From Methylophaga lonarensis MPL (GTDB lineage: Bacteria; Pseudomonadota; Gammaproteobacteria; Nitrosococcales; Methylophagaceae): 64,000 bases of DNA. Under the pieces are notes generated by a model. The model was given only the letters and a program-made list of their open reading frames with translations, ran no database searches and was not told the origin of the DNA. Shown here in pieces: positions 27,219-36,191 of this stretch (its first letter is position 1; the number at the start of each line of letters is the position of its first letter). Position numbers and translations under genes: made by a program. The stretch spans positions 62 through 64,061 of the forward strand of contig NZ_APHR01000015.1 of NCBI RefSeq assembly GCF_000349205.1, in the 5' to 3' direction.

Positions 27219-27950
27219 TCAGTCGATGTCGTCATCAAAAATGTCATAGTCGTCTTGTGGCGGGTTGCCATCATGAACCAGGAACAGACGACGTTGCAGG
27301 TAAGCATCGCGAACATAGGTATATTCGTCGGTGGCCGCTTGGCGCATCACGCTTTCTGCTTTTAGCAGGTTGGCACGGGTGTCAATGACACGAGTACCAA
27401 TAACGGCATAACGTGTTTCGGTGTGGTCAATGTGCATGACAGGATCAGTGTACCAATCAGGAATTCTGCCTAACGCATCACGGCCGGTGCTGGGGCCGAG
27501 GAATGGCAAAACGATATATGGGCCGGTATCAAAACCCCAAACACCAAGGGTTTGACCGAAGTCTTCGTTATTTTTGGTGTAGCCCGCGGGTGTGGCAACA
27601 TCAAAAATACCGGCGACACCGACGGTACTGTTAAGAATAAAACGGCCCGCATCCTGACCCGCTTGGCGGAATTTGCCTTGCAGCAGACTGTTAATGGCAA
27701 CGGTGATATCGTTCAGGTTGCTGAAAAAGTTGCTGATACCCCAGCTGATAGGCTCAGGAACTACGGTGTCGTAGCCTTTGGCTACTGGTCTGACCACAGC
27801 GCGATCAACCACATCATTGAATTTGAACATGGCCCTGTTGTAGCCTTCAAAAGGGTCATTGACGCCGTTTTCGCTGGTGGTGGCGCAACCGCTGACAAGC
27901 ATGGCGGAAGCAACCAGCCCAACTCTGGCAAGGTTGATCAAGCGTGACAT
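27219..27950 (-). CDS. mlaA: MlaA (VacJ) outer-membrane lipoprotein
   Basis: 243 residues with a lipoprotein signal (LVASAMLVSGCATT). The family hallmark NDPFEGYNRAMFKFNDVVDR is followed by the amphipathic ring (GISNFFSNLNDITVAINSLL) and FGQTLGVWGFDTGPYIVLPF. The tail is very acidic (DDYDIFDDDID). MlaA removes phospholipids from the outer leaflet and passes them to MlaC. The rest of the mla system is not in the window. Confidence 0.95.
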   Translation of the reverse strand: MSRLINLARVGLVASAMLVSGCATTSENGVNDPFEGYNRAMFKFNDVVDRAVVRPVAKGYDTVVPEPISWGISNFFSNLNDITVAINSLLQGKFRQAGQDAGRFILNSTVGVAGIFDVATPAGYTKNNEDFGQTLGVWGFDTGPYIVLPFLGPSTGRDALGRIPDWYTDPVMHIDHTETRYAVIGTRVIDTRANLLKAESVMRQAATDEYTYVRDAYLQRRLFLVHDGNPPQDDYDIFDDDID

Positions 27951-28082
27951 GAGACTGTGTCCTGTTAGTATTATTAGAGAGCAATAATCTCACGCAAACT
28001 CAATGATGATCAAGTGTTGTGTGGTAACTATGCCAAACAGGTCTCAATCCGTTGTATATATGCAACAACTTCAGTTGAAAAA

Positions 28083-29117
28083 CTACGGCGTTCCTAGGGC
28101 GTTCGGGAGTTCACTGGCGTTGTTGTTGTCGTGCATGTAAGCGGCAAAAACTTCACTGCAATTTTCCCAGCTTTGCTGACTGGCATAGTCAATACAATTC
28201 TGTCGGTTGATATCCAGCGCCTGCAATGCTGCGGTGTGCAGATCGTGATTGAGCATACCGGTCACACCGTGCTGCACAATATCCGCAGGCCCGGTGACAG
28301 GATAGGCGGCAATCGGCAAGCCGCAGGCCATGGCTTCGAGCAGGACCAGACCAAAAGTATCGGTCTGACTTGGAAATACAAAAACGTCGCAAGCGTTTAA
28401 CCAACGCGCCAGTTCAGTACCGAACTTGGCGCCGACAAACTGTACGTTGGGATATTTTTTTTGCAGCATGTGCAGATCAGGGCCATCACCAATCACGAGT
28501 TTGCTGCCGGGCAATTTCAACTCCAGAAATGCTTCGATATTTTTCTCAACCGCCACTCGTCCCATGTTGACAAAAATTGGTCGAGGCAAGTCCAGGGTGA
28601 CAGGATTACCTGGCTTGAATATCGCCATATCCACACCGCGACCCCAGACGACAACATCTTTGAAGCCGTGTTGCTCCAGCCGTTGTTGTTGCGATGCGGT
28701 GGGTACCAGTGTTCGCACTGCCGGACGATGGAAATGCCTGAACCATGCATAACTTAACCAGAGCGGGATAGGCAGTCTTAATTTCAGATATTCCGGAAAT
28801 TGCGTGTGATAGGAACTGGTGAACAGACGCTTGTTTTTCAGGCACCAGCGTCTTGCCGCGATGCCCAGCGGACCTTCGGTTGCGATATGAATGGCATCGG
28901 GATTGAGTGACGACAGCGTTTTAGACACTTTGCGATAGGGGAATATTGCCAGCGGGATACTCTTATAACCGGGGCATGGCAGGGTACGAAAGCCCTCAGG
29001 CGTTAACATCGATACTTGATAGCCCATGCGTTCTAGCTGGGAGCGGGTATGTTTAAGGGTGCGAACAACGCCATTGACCTGGGGCTCCCAGGCATCGGTG
29101 ACGATCACAAGATTCAT
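28083..29117 (-). CDS. GT4-type glycosyltransferase
   Basis: 344 residues from the ATG at 29117, which shares its A with the TGA of the preceding gene (TGATG). The longer frame would overlap that gene extensively. The GT-B fold begins MNLVIVTDAWEPQVNGVVRT. The nucleotide-sugar part holds NMGRVAVEKNIEAFLEL and the EX7E motif in FPSQTDTFGLVLLEAMACGLP. It resembles mannosyl/galactosyl-transferases acting on membrane lipids (GDP-mannose or UDP-sugar dependent). The acceptor is unknown. Coupling to a metallophosphatase of the UDP-diacylglucosamine hydrolase family suggests envelope glycolipid work. Confidence 0.82.
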   Translation of the reverse strand: MNLVIVTDAWEPQVNGVVRTLKHTRSQLERMGYQVSMLTPEGFRTLPCPGYKSIPLAIFPYRKVSKTLSSLNPDAIHIATEGPLGIAARRWCLKNKRLFTSSYHTQFPEYLKLRLPIPLWLSYAWFRHFHRPAVRTLVPTASQQQRLEQHGFKDVVVWGRGVDMAIFKPGNPVTLDLPRPIFVNMGRVAVEKNIEAFLELKLPGSKLVIGDGPDLHMLQKKYPNVQFVGAKFGTELARWLNACDVFVFPSQTDTFGLVLLEAMACGLPIAAYPVTGPADIVQHGVTGMLNHDLHTAALQALDINRQNCIDYASQQSWENCSEVFAAYMHDNNNASELPNALGTP

Positions 29118-29911
29118 CAGGCAGCCTTGGCGATTGCGGGGGTATGTTGCAGGTATTCTGCCCAGTTGATGATTTCCATTCGGCCGTCCTGACGTTCTAC
29201 CAGGGCGGTACAACTTTCAACCCAATCACCACAGTTGTAGTAGTCGATGTCGTGCAGACGAGTAATTTCGGCGCGGTGAATATGGCCGCAGACAACACCA
29301 TCAACACCTTGTCTAGCGGCTTCATGAGCAACGGCTTCTTCGAAATTACTGATGTATTGCACAGCGTTTTTGACTTTGTGCTTGAGGAAGGCGGCCAGTG
29401 ACCAGTAAGAAAATCCCATCTTGCGCCGAACCAGATTGACGGTCCGGTTGGCTCGAAGCAGCAGGTCGTACAATCGTCCACCGATTTTCGCCAGCAAGGG
29501 CGAGCACTTCACAACGCTATCAAATTGATCTCCGTGCAGGATCAGCAATTTACGCTGGTCTGCGGTGGTGTGAATGATTTCATTACGGATGCTGACATTG
29601 CCGAACACGGCACCATCAAAATCTCTGAGTACTTCATCATGATTGCCCGGAACGTAAACCACTTTGGTATTGTGTTTGGCCTTGCCCAGAATAGTGCGAA
29701 TCACATTGTTGTGTTCCTGCGGCCAGAACATGCGTTTTTTCATTTCCCAGACGTCAATGATATCGCCGACCAGATACAGATAGTCACATTCAACCTGATG
29801 CAGAAAATTCAACAGCATGTCAGCACTGCATCCGCGGAAGCCCAAGTGTATATCCGAGATCCAGACGGTACGAACTTTCAACTTATGTTTGTGACTTATT
29901 TGTGTTTGCAT
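29117..29911 (-). CDS. Calcineurin-like metallophosphatase, UDP-2,3-diacylglucosamine hydrolase family
   Basis: 264 residues. The dinuclear metal site is laid out as WISDIHLGFRG, LVGDIIDVWE, VPGNHDEVLR, LLILHGDQFD and CGHIHRAEI. This is the COG2908 (LpxH-like) arrangement. True LpxH is slightly shorter and acts in lipid A synthesis. Here the coupling to a glycosyltransferase suggests a related but separate phosphatase. It is divergent from prlC. Confidence 0.82.
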   Translation of the reverse strand: MQTQISHKHKLKVRTVWISDIHLGFRGCSADMLLNFLHQVECDYLYLVGDIIDVWEMKKRMFWPQEHNNVIRTILGKAKHNTKVVYVPGNHDEVLRDFDGAVFGNVSIRNEIIHTTADQRKLLILHGDQFDSVVKCSPLLAKIGGRLYDLLLRANRTVNLVRRKMGFSYWSLAAFLKHKVKNAVQYISNFEEAVAHEAARQGVDGVVCGHIHRAEITRLHDIDYYNCGDWVESCTALVERQDGRMEIINWAEYLQHTPAIAKAA

Positions 29912-30033
29912 CGTGCGCTCTTGTCTTATTATCCTGAGCGCACACTAACCAATTAATATTGCAAGCTGATGAAGCTTTTGTTTCGAGAATGTGACGAGAC
30001 AGCTTTCAACCGATTTATTATCAGGAATTTTTT

Positions 30034-32073
30034 ATGAATAACCCGCTGTTAGAGCCCTATGTGTTGCCCCCGTTCAGTGAGATTCGTCCTGAACATGTGG
30101 AGCCTGCCATCGACAAGGTGATTGCCGATGCTCGCTCAAAGATTGACGCCTTGCTGCAAAGCTTGACTGAGCCTACCTGGGAAACACTGGTGGTGCCGAT
30201 GGAAGAGCTGGACGTGACCATTGATCGGGTCTGGTCGCCGGTCAGCCATATGAATTCAGTGGTGAATTCCGAAGATCTGCGCAAGGCCTACAATGCCTGT
30301 CTGCCCAAACTGAGTGAATTTGCCACCGAGCTGGGACAGAACGAAGCCTTGTATCAGGCCTATAAGAAAATTCAGGATGGCCCGGAATACCAGAAACTGG
30401 ATACGGCGCAGAAAAAAGTCATCGACAATGCGGTACGTGATTTCCGTTTGTCCGGTGTGGAACTGCCACAGGCTGAACGTGAACAGTTCAAAAAATTGTC
30501 GCAGCAGCTGACCGAACGCAGTGCCAAATTTGAGGAAAACCTGCTTGATGCCACCCATGCCTGGAGCAAGCATATTACCGATGAAAATCTGCTGTCCGGC
30601 CTGCCCGAATCAACACGGGAGATGGCGGCCATGATGGCGCAGCGACAGAATCTGGAAGGCTGGCTGTTCACGCTGGATTTCCCGTCGTATATGCCGGTGA
30701 TGTCTTATGCCGACAGTCGTGATCTCCGCGAGGAAATGTACACCGCCTTTGCGACCAAAGCCTCGGATCAAGGGCCCAATGCCGGTCAGTGGGACAATAC
30801 AGAAGTCATGCAGGATATTCTGAAACTGCGGCACGAATCGGCGCAAATTCTCGGCTTTGCTAACCATGCCGAACGCTCGCTGGCGACTAAAATGGCCAAA
30901 GATCCACAACAAGTGCTGGATTTTCTGCAGGATCTGGCGGCACGATCCAAACCGATTGCCGAGCAGGAATATGCGGAGTTATCTGCCTTTGCCAAAGCGG
31001 AATCAGGATTAGAAACACTGGAAGCCTGGGATGTGACCTACTGGGCCGAAAAACTGCGCCAGCAGCGCTATGCCATCTCACAGGAAGAGCTGAAGCCCTA
31101 CTTTCCTGAAGACAAAGTGGTCAACGGTCTGTTTGCGGTGGTTAACCGCCTTTACGGTCTGGAAATTCGTGAAAATAAAAATGTCGATGTCTGGCATCAA
31201 GATGTACGATTTTTTGAAATTGTTGGCGAACAGGGTGAAGTCCGCGCCCAGTTTTACCTGGATCTCTACGCTCGCCAGCACAAGCGCGGTGGAGCCTGGA
31301 TGGATGAATGCATGGTCAGACGCAAAACCCGTGATGGTATTCAGATCCCGGTAGCGTTTCTCACCTGCAACTTCTCCGAGCCGGTCGGCGACAAACCGGC
31401 GTTGTTTACCCACGATGAAGTGACCACGCTGTTTCATGAGTTTGGTCATGGCCTGCACCATATGCTCACCAAAATTGACTATGCTGGTGTGTCTGGCATC
31501 AATGGTGTGGCTTGGGATGCGGTCGAACTGCCCAGCCAGTTTATGGAAAACTGGTGCTGGGAACGCGAAGCATTGGATCTGATTGCCGGTCATTATCAAA
31601 CCGGTGAAAAACTGCCGGATGCGCTGTACGAAAAAATGATTGCCGCCCGTAACTTCCAGTCGGCAATGATGATGTTGCGGCAGCTGGAATTTTCGTTATT
31701 CGATTTCCGTCTGCATCTGGAGTTTGACCCCGCTCAAAGCAATCAGGTGGAACAGATTCTGGAACAGGTGCGTAGTGAAGTTTCAGTGGTCAAGCCTCCC
31801 AAGTTCAACCGCTTTGCCCACAGCTTTGCTCATATTTTTGCCGGTGGCTATGCCGCGGGCTATTACAGCTACAAATGGGCAGAAGTGCTGTCGGCAGACG
31901 CCTTTTCCAAATTTGAGGAAAACGGCATCTTTGATCGGCAGACCGGCGTTGAATTTCTGGAAGCGATTCTGGAACAGGGCGGCAGCCGTGAGCCGATGGA
32001 ATTGTTTATCGAGTTCCGAGGCCGTGAGCCACAGATTGATGCCTTGTTAAGACACTCAGGCATTGCCGCATAA
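30034..32073 (+). CDS. prlC: Oligopeptidase A
   Basis: 679 residues of the M3 zinc metallopeptidase family. The zinc motif HEFGHGLHH is at about residue 470, with the second Glu ligand in VELPSQFMENW. It opens NNPLLEPYVLPPFSEIRPEHV, as PrlC does. It is a cytoplasmic enzyme that degrades free signal peptides and other short peptides. AGGAA precedes the ATG. A strong bidirectional terminator follows. Confidence 0.96.
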   Translation: MNNPLLEPYVLPPFSEIRPEHVEPAIDKVIADARSKIDALLQSLTEPTWETLVVPMEELDVTIDRVWSPVSHMNSVVNSEDLRKAYNACLPKLSEFATELGQNEALYQAYKKIQDGPEYQKLDTAQKKVIDNAVRDFRLSGVELPQAEREQFKKLSQQLTERSAKFEENLLDATHAWSKHITDENLLSGLPESTREMAAMMAQRQNLEGWLFTLDFPSYMPVMSYADSRDLREEMYTAFATKASDQGPNAGQWDNTEVMQDILKLRHESAQILGFANHAERSLATKMAKDPQQVLDFLQDLAARSKPIAEQEYAELSAFAKAESGLETLEAWDVTYWAEKLRQQRYAISQEELKPYFPEDKVVNGLFAVVNRLYGLEIRENKNVDVWHQDVRFFEIVGEQGEVRAQFYLDLYARQHKRGGAWMDECMVRRKTRDGIQIPVAFLTCNFSEPVGDKPALFTHDEVTTLFHEFGHGLHHMLTKIDYAGVSGINGVAWDAVELPSQFMENWCWEREALDLIAGHYQTGEKLPDALYEKMIAARNFQSAMMMLRQLEFSLFDFRLHLEFDPAQSNQVEQILEQVRSEVSVVKPPKFNRFAHSFAHIFAGGYAAGYYSYKWAEVLSADAFSKFEENGIFDRQTGVEFLEAILEQGGSREPMELFIEFRGREPQIDALLRHSGIAA

Positions 32074-32106
32074 AAAAAGGGGCACAGTGATGTGCCCCTT
32101 TTTTTG
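32072..32106. terminator. Bidirectional terminator between prlC and the HTH gene
   Basis: A long stem with AAAGGGGCACA pairing TGTGCCCCTTT, with A-run and T-run on either side. It serves both convergent genes. Confidence 0.9.
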
Positions 32107-32120
32107 TTTCCAGTAGTGAC

Positions 32121-32570
32121 TTATTTTTTAGATTTTTTTCCAGACTTTTTCTTGTCTTTGGCTTTTTTAGCTTTTTTGTCAGATTTTTTGTTTTTGCCAT
32201 CCTTGTCTTTTTTCTTTTGCTTTTTATCCTTGCTGGCGCTGTCTTTTTTGGTTTTTGTCTTGGTTTTGGATTTTTTGGCTTTATCCGTCGACTTGTCTTT
32301 GGCTGGTTTTTTCGCGTCAGGAGTTTCAGTGGCCGCCGTCTGCTCTTCCACTGGCGGGAAAGCTGCCATGCCCAGCTGCCGGAATTTGTTCAGCCAGTAT
32401 TTGACTTGATACAAGGTCAAGTCTGCCGCACTTGCCGCTTCAGCTTGCGTTGCTCCTCCATGCAGGCTAAGCAGTACAGCCGCACGACTGCTGAATTTGC
32501 TATTCGTTGCGGCAATTTTTTTGCATTTGGTAACTTGAGCAGGGGTTAGAAGTTTGTCCGACTGTGCCAT
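32121..32570 (-). CDS. Helix-turn-helix protein with a lysine-rich histone-like tail
   Basis: 149 residues with AAGGAG before the ATG at 32570. The first 75 residues form an HTH-like helical domain (RAAVLLSLHGGATQAEAASA, LTLYQVKYWLNKFRQLGMAA), akin to transposase or homeodomain-like HTH. The last 65 or so are almost only Lys, Ser, Asp and Thr (AKKSKTKTKTKKDSASKDKK and similar), expected to be disordered and strongly basic. This suggests a DNA- or RNA-condensing protein. I do not recognise a named family. The T-rich antisense strand of the tail also contains a spurious ORF. Confidence 0.65.
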   Translation of the reverse strand: MAQSDKLLTPAQVTKCKKIAATNSKFSSRAAVLLSLHGGATQAEAASAADLTLYQVKYWLNKFRQLGMAAFPPVEEQTAATETPDAKKPAKDKSTDKAKKSKTKTKTKKDSASKDKKQKKKDKDGKNKKSDKKAKKAKDKKKSGKKSKK

Positions 32571-32706
32571 GCAGAACTCCTTAGCATTTACAGATGTGCA
32601 AGTGTTTTAGCCATCAAAACAAACTATGCATAAATTATGACAGTTTGATTACAGTGAAATGACAGCGATGTCGCTGATAAGTTTTGATGGACGCCGCCGA
32701 ACAACA

Positions 32707-32973
32707 TCATCGTAACTGACTGTCCTTGCTGCCACGTCGATTGAACAGATGTGATGCTTTGTTTTCTCTGTCGATAACTTCCTGACATTTGACGCAAAGC
32801 CGAACACCGGGAATCGCCTCACGTCGCGCCTGCGGAATGATTGCATCACATTCTTCACAATGCGTCAGGCTCTCACCTTTAGGTAAACGAGCGCGTGCTT
32901 GATTAATCGCATCTTCGACACTGGCATCTATTTGGTCTTGTACTGCCCCGTCTCGGGACCATCCTCCAGCCAT
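32707..32973 (-). CDS. DksA/TraR-type zinc-finger protein (YbiI-like)
   Basis: 88 residues from the ATG at 32973, with GGAGG just upstream. This is the same size as E. coli YbiI. The C4 zinc finger is CEECDAIIPQARREAIPGVR and then CVKC, with the conserved start MAGGWSRDGAVQDQIDAS. It lacks the coiled-coil tip of true DksA, so a direct effect on RNA polymerase is uncertain. Confidence 0.88.
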   Translation of the reverse strand: MAGGWSRDGAVQDQIDASVEDAINQARARLPKGESLTHCEECDAIIPQARREAIPGVRLCVKCQEVIDRENKASHLFNRRGSKDSQLR

Positions 32974-33000
32974 GACAACCTCCAACTGACTGACTTCACA

Positions 33001-33578
33001 GCTTTAATAGAACATATTAGATCCATATTGGGTTGAGTGCATTAAAACGCAAGCTGATGGCTACTCCGTTTACTCCAAGGCTGGCTTTGATTGAGCTTGC
33101 GAACCCCAACAATTGGTTGAGAAATCTCAACAAATTTATTGGCCTCATGGTTTGGAACGCTGCCGCTGGGCGTTCATTTCTTTTGTTTGCCCAAAAGAAA
33201 CGAACCAAAGAAAAGGGCACCCGACATTGCCTTGTTTCCAAAAATTAACTTTGTTTTATGGCGTGGTCGAAAACTCGCTGCGCTCAGACACTCGACCACT
33301 TAACCCATAAAACAAAGCCAATTTTTGGCGGCAATAGACGGGGGTTAAATATGGTCGGTAGGTTGGCGCTGAGCTTGCGAAGCCCAACGTTTGACGAGAT
33401 TATCGCATGCGGAGGAATGACGGTTTTGTGTTGGCCTGCGGCTCCTCGATAAAAAAAGGGGGGGGGCGCGAACCCGCAGGGTGATCATTAGCTGACCTTT
33501 TGGATTTGTTTTTTGGTCATACAAAAAATGAACAGCAGGCTTCAGTCCGCAAATAAAGTCACTATGATTTGTTGCCGT
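33001..33578. other. Intergenic stretch containing a repeat copy, no gene
   Basis: About 580 bases between the DksA-like and yoeB genes. It holds the first copy of a dispersed repeat (about 33085-33390) and a poly-A/poly-G run (about 33452-33466). The short reading frames across it are not conserved between the two repeat copies, so I call no gene. Confidence 0.6.
33085..33390 (+). repeat. Dispersed repeat, copy A
   Basis: It shares a 27-base identical block (33124-33150) with copy B at 34232-34258, followed by a similar stretch containing GGGCGTTCATTTCTTTTG and AACGAACCAAAGAAAAGGGC. A 28-base terminal motif beginning GGTTGGCGCTGAGC (33361-33388) has a degenerate relative near the left end (33085-33110). 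Such motifs resemble the hairpin-type intergenic repeats common in gammaproteobacteria. Confidence 0.7.
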
Positions 33579-33842
33579 TTAATAATGATACCGACAAGAG
33601 ATAATCGTAATCGCTGAATCCTCAACGGCATAAACCAAGCGGTTGGTGTCATCAATTCGCCGGGACCAGAAGCCGGACAGGTTTTCTTTTAAAGCTTCCG
33701 GTTTGCCGATCCCTTCAAATGGATTGCGTTGAACATCGATGATCAATTTGTTGATGCGGCGAAGTGTTTTTTTATCCTGACCTTGCCAATAGAGATAATC
33801 TTTCCAAGCCTCGTCAGTCCATGACAATAAGCGTTTAGTCAT
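33579..33842 (-). CDS. yoeB: YoeB toxin, mRNA interferase
   Basis: 87 residues very close to E. coli YoeB: SWTDEAWKDYLYWQGQDKK, NPFEGIGKPEALKENLSG, FWSRRIDDTNRLVYAVEDS and the ending CRYHY. The catalytic residues of the family (Glu in FEG, Arg in SRRI, His in the terminal RYHY) are all present. It cleaves mRNA in the ribosomal A site. Its start overlaps the end of yefM by 8 bases, as is usual for this toxin-antitoxin pair. Confidence 0.95.
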   Translation of the reverse strand: MTKRLLSWTDEAWKDYLYWQGQDKKTLRRINKLIIDVQRNPFEGIGKPEALKENLSGFWSRRIDDTNRLVYAVEDSAITIISCRYHY

Positions 33843-34089
33843 CCATCAGCTCTCGTGGTTTGGCTTTACCAGCCTTGAATTGTTCAATTGATTTATTCAG
33901 ATGTTTGACGTTCTCGGGTGAGCGCAGTAAGTGCACGGTTTCCATCAGACCGTTGAAGTAGTCCAATGACATCACCACCGCATCTTCTGCATCCCGGCGG
34001 GTGATGATGGTGGTATCGGCATCGTTCACCACACCATCGAGAATGGTTTTTAAGCTGTTTCTAGCTTCTGAAAATGAGACGATTTTCAT
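33835..34089 (-). CDS. yefM: YefM antitoxin
   Basis: 84 residues from the ATG at 34089, with AAGGTG as ribosome site. The upstream ATG in frame (34107) lies inside the operator. It opens MKIVSFSEARNSLKTILDGV and contains TIITRRDAEDAVVMSLDYFN, the Phd/YefM DNA-binding fold. The C-terminal part (about 55-84) is the flexible toxin-binding tail. It represses its own promoter together with YoeB. Confidence 0.95.
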   Translation of the reverse strand: MKIVSFSEARNSLKTILDGVVNDADTTIITRRDAEDAVVMSLDYFNGLMETVHLLRSPENVKHLNKSIEQFKAGKAKPRELMDD

Positions 34090-34098
34090 ATCGGCACC

Positions 34099-34160
34099 TT
34101 TGTACAATTAGTTGTACAAGTATAGGTGGATTGGGAGACTTGTACAATAAGTTGTTCAAG
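34099..34160. promoter_or_regulatory. Two tandem YefM operators
   Basis: Two 22-base copies (34099-34120 and 34139-34160), each with two TTGTACAA-type palindromes (34100-34107, 34112-34119, 34140-34147, and imperfect TTGTTCAA at 34152-34159). TGTACA is the known YefM recognition core. The yefM ribosome site lies directly next to the first copy. Confidence 0.8.
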
Positions 34161-34712
34161 TTTTTGGCGGTGGAGCTATTCATTTTGGTAGGTTGCGGTT
34201 GAGCCCGCGAAACCCAGTAATTGGGTGTGAGATCTCAACAAATTTATTGGCCTCATGGATTGGAACGCTGCCGCGGGCGTTCATTTCTTTTGCGTGCCCA
34301 CAAATTTGTCTGGAACAAATTTGGACGCCGGAAGCGCCCGAAGGGTGAGAGGCATGGATGCCTCGAATCAAAAAAACGAACCAAAGAAAAGGGCAGCCCA
34401 TGCTTGCCCTGCGGGTTCCCTGTGCTTCTCGATATGGTCGGGCATGACGGAAACTCGCTGCACTCAAACAACCGTTATGCTGATCCGACCAGCTCTGCGA
34501 TGCTCGGCTTCGCATAAGGGCGTTGGGGGGCTTCTTTGCCATAGGTTGGCGCTGAGTTTGTGAAGCCCAACAAATCCCTAACCTGATCGCTACCCGCGAA
34601 TGTAGTAGTGTTTCAAAATCAGTATAAATTGTCTGTTCTCAAGCACTCTCATCAAAAAATCAGGTCGAAGCTGCTAAGCTAACTACCAATCAAACAATTA
34701 ATCCCCACATCC
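34161..34712. other. Intergenic stretch containing repeat copy B, no gene
   Basis: About 550 bases between the yefM operator and ubiD. Most of it is the second copy of the dispersed repeat. The last 130 bases (34580-34712) are AT-rich and presumably hold the ubiD promoter. No gene, tRNA or clear terminator is seen. Confidence 0.55.
34186..34573 (+). repeat. Dispersed repeat, copy B
   Basis: Same orientation as copy A but longer, with an extra segment around 34312-34375 that includes the inverted pair ACAAATTTGT/ACAAATTTGG. The terminal motif recurs at both ends (34190-34215 and 34545-34572). The two copies bracket yefM-yoeB. Confidence 0.7.
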
Positions 34713-36191
34713 ATGAAATACACCGACCTAAGAGACTTCATCACCAACCTGGAGAAACAGGGCGAACTCAAGCGCATCACCACCGAGGTGGACCCGCATC
34801 TGGAAATGACCGAGATCTGCGACAGGGTGTTACGGGCGGGGGGGCCGGCGATTCTGTTTGAAAATCCCAAAGGCAGCAGTGTGCCTGTCTTGGCCAACCT
34901 GTTTGGCACACCTAAACGGGTGGCGATGGGCATGGGTGAGGATTCTGTAGAGGCGCTGCGTGAAGTCGGCAAATTACTGGCATTTCTGAAAGAGCCAGAA
35001 CCACCCAAAGGCATGAAAGATGCTTGGGACAAATTGCCGATCTTCCGCCAGGTTTTGAATATGGGACCCAAAATGGTCCGCAATGCGCCGTGTCAGCAAC
35101 AGGTGATTGAAGGTGATGCCATTGATTTGAGTCAGTATCCGATTCAGCATTGCTGGCCGGAAGATGCCGCACCGTTGATTACCTGGGGACTGGTGGTCAC
35201 CCGTGGTCCGCATAAAACCCGGCAGAATCTTGGCATTTACCGTCAACAGGTGATTGGCAAGAACCGGGTGATCATGCGTTGGTTGTCACATCGTGGCGGC
35301 GCGCTCGACTTTAAGGAATGGCAGCAGACTCATCCTGGTGAACCGTTTCCAATTGCGGTGGTGCTGGGTTGCGACCCGGCAACGATTCTGGGTGCGGTGA
35401 CTCCGGTGCCGGATACCTTATCTGAATATGCATTTGCCGGTTTGTTGCGTGGCAGCAAAACCGAGCTGGTCAAATGTATTGGCAGTGATTTGCAGGTGCC
35501 TGCGCACGCTGAAATTGTGTTGGAAGGTTTTATTTACCCGGATGATATGGCACCGGAAGGGCCGTATGGCGATCACACCGGCTATTACAATGAAGTCGAC
35601 AGTTTCCCGGTGTTTACCATTGAGCGCATCACTCAGCGCAAAAATCCGATTTATCACAGCACTTACACCGGCCGACCACCGGATGAACCTGCGATTTTAG
35701 GCGTGGCCTTGAACGAAGTGTTTGTGCCAATTTTGCAAAAGCAATTTCCGGAAATTGTCGATTTTTATCTGCCGCCCGAAGGCTGTTCCTACCGGATGGC
35801 TGTGGTCAGCATGAAAAAACAATATGCCGGCCATGCCAAGCGGGTGATGATGGGTGTCTGGTCATTTCTACGGCAGTTTATGTACACAAAATTCGTGATT
35901 GTCGTCGATGATGATGTCAATGTGCGCGATTGGCAGGATGTGATCTGGGCCATTACCACGCGTATGGATCCGGCCCGGGATACCGTGCTGGTGGAAAATA
36001 CGCCGATTGATTATCTGGATTTTGCTTCGCCGGTGTCGGGGCTGGGCTCGAAAATGGGCATGGATGCCACCAACAAACTACCGGGTGAAACCGATCGTGA
36101 ATGGGGCCGGCCAATTGAAAAAGATCCGGCGGTGGTAGCGCGTATCGATGCTATGTGGTCTGAGCTGGGACTGGCTCCTGAATCCGACTAG
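34713..36191 (+). CDS. ubiD: UbiD, 4-hydroxy-3-polyprenylbenzoate decarboxylase
   Basis: 492 residues. It opens [20 protein letters not shown], with the substrate/cofactor region [19 protein letters not shown], the metal-prFMN site around [31 protein letters not shown] and HTGYYN. It uses prenylated FMN (made by UbiX) to decarboxylate the ubiquinone precursor. No strong ribosome site is visible before the ATG. Its TAG overlaps the stop of the convergent MAPEG gene within CTAG. Confidence 0.96.
   Translation: MKYTDLRDFITNLEKQGELKRITTEVDPHLEMTEICDRVLRAGGPAILFENPKGSSVPVLANLFGTPKRVAMGMGEDSVEALREVGKLLAFLKEPEPPKGMKDAWDKLPIFRQVLNMGPKMVRNAPCQQQVIEGDAIDLSQYPIQHCWPEDAAPLITWGLVVTRGPHKTRQNLGIYRQQVIGKNRVIMRWLSHRGGALDFKEWQQTHPGEPFPIAVVLGCDPATILGAVTPVPDTLSEYAFAGLLRGSKTELVKCIGSDLQVPAHAEIVLEGFIYPDDMAPEGPYGDHTGYYNEVDSFPVFTIERITQRKNPIYHSTYTGRPPDEPAILGVALNEVFVPILQKQFPEIVDFYLPPEGCSYRMAVVSMKKQYAGHAKRVMMGVWSFLRQFMYTKFVIVVDDDVNVRDWQDVIWAITTRMDPARDTVLVENTPIDYLDFASPVSGLGSKMGMDATNKLPGETDREWGRPIEKDPAVVARIDAMWSELGLAPESD

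Noticed and set aside
31078-31599. 173-codon minus-strand ORF inside prlC
   Set aside because: Lies wholly within the conserved metallopeptidase and shows no domain of its own.
32092-32549. Phe/Leu-rich ORFs opposite the Lys-rich HTH gene
   Set aside because: They are the antisense of lysine codons (AAA/AAG read as TTT/CTT). The minus-strand gene has a good ribosome site.
33017-33452. Several short ORFs on both strands over repeat copy A
   Set aside because: They fall in the dispersed repeat, are not kept in frame in copy B, and have no ribosome sites.
34180-34563. ORFs of about 70-120 codons over repeat copy B
   Set aside because: Same repeat family. The frames are interrupted or altered in copy A, and the protein sequences look like translated repeat DNA.
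33085-34573. CRISPR array or insertion sequence around yefM-yoeB
   Set aside because: Only two long, imperfect repeat copies, no regular spacers, no transposase and no terminal inverted repeats.
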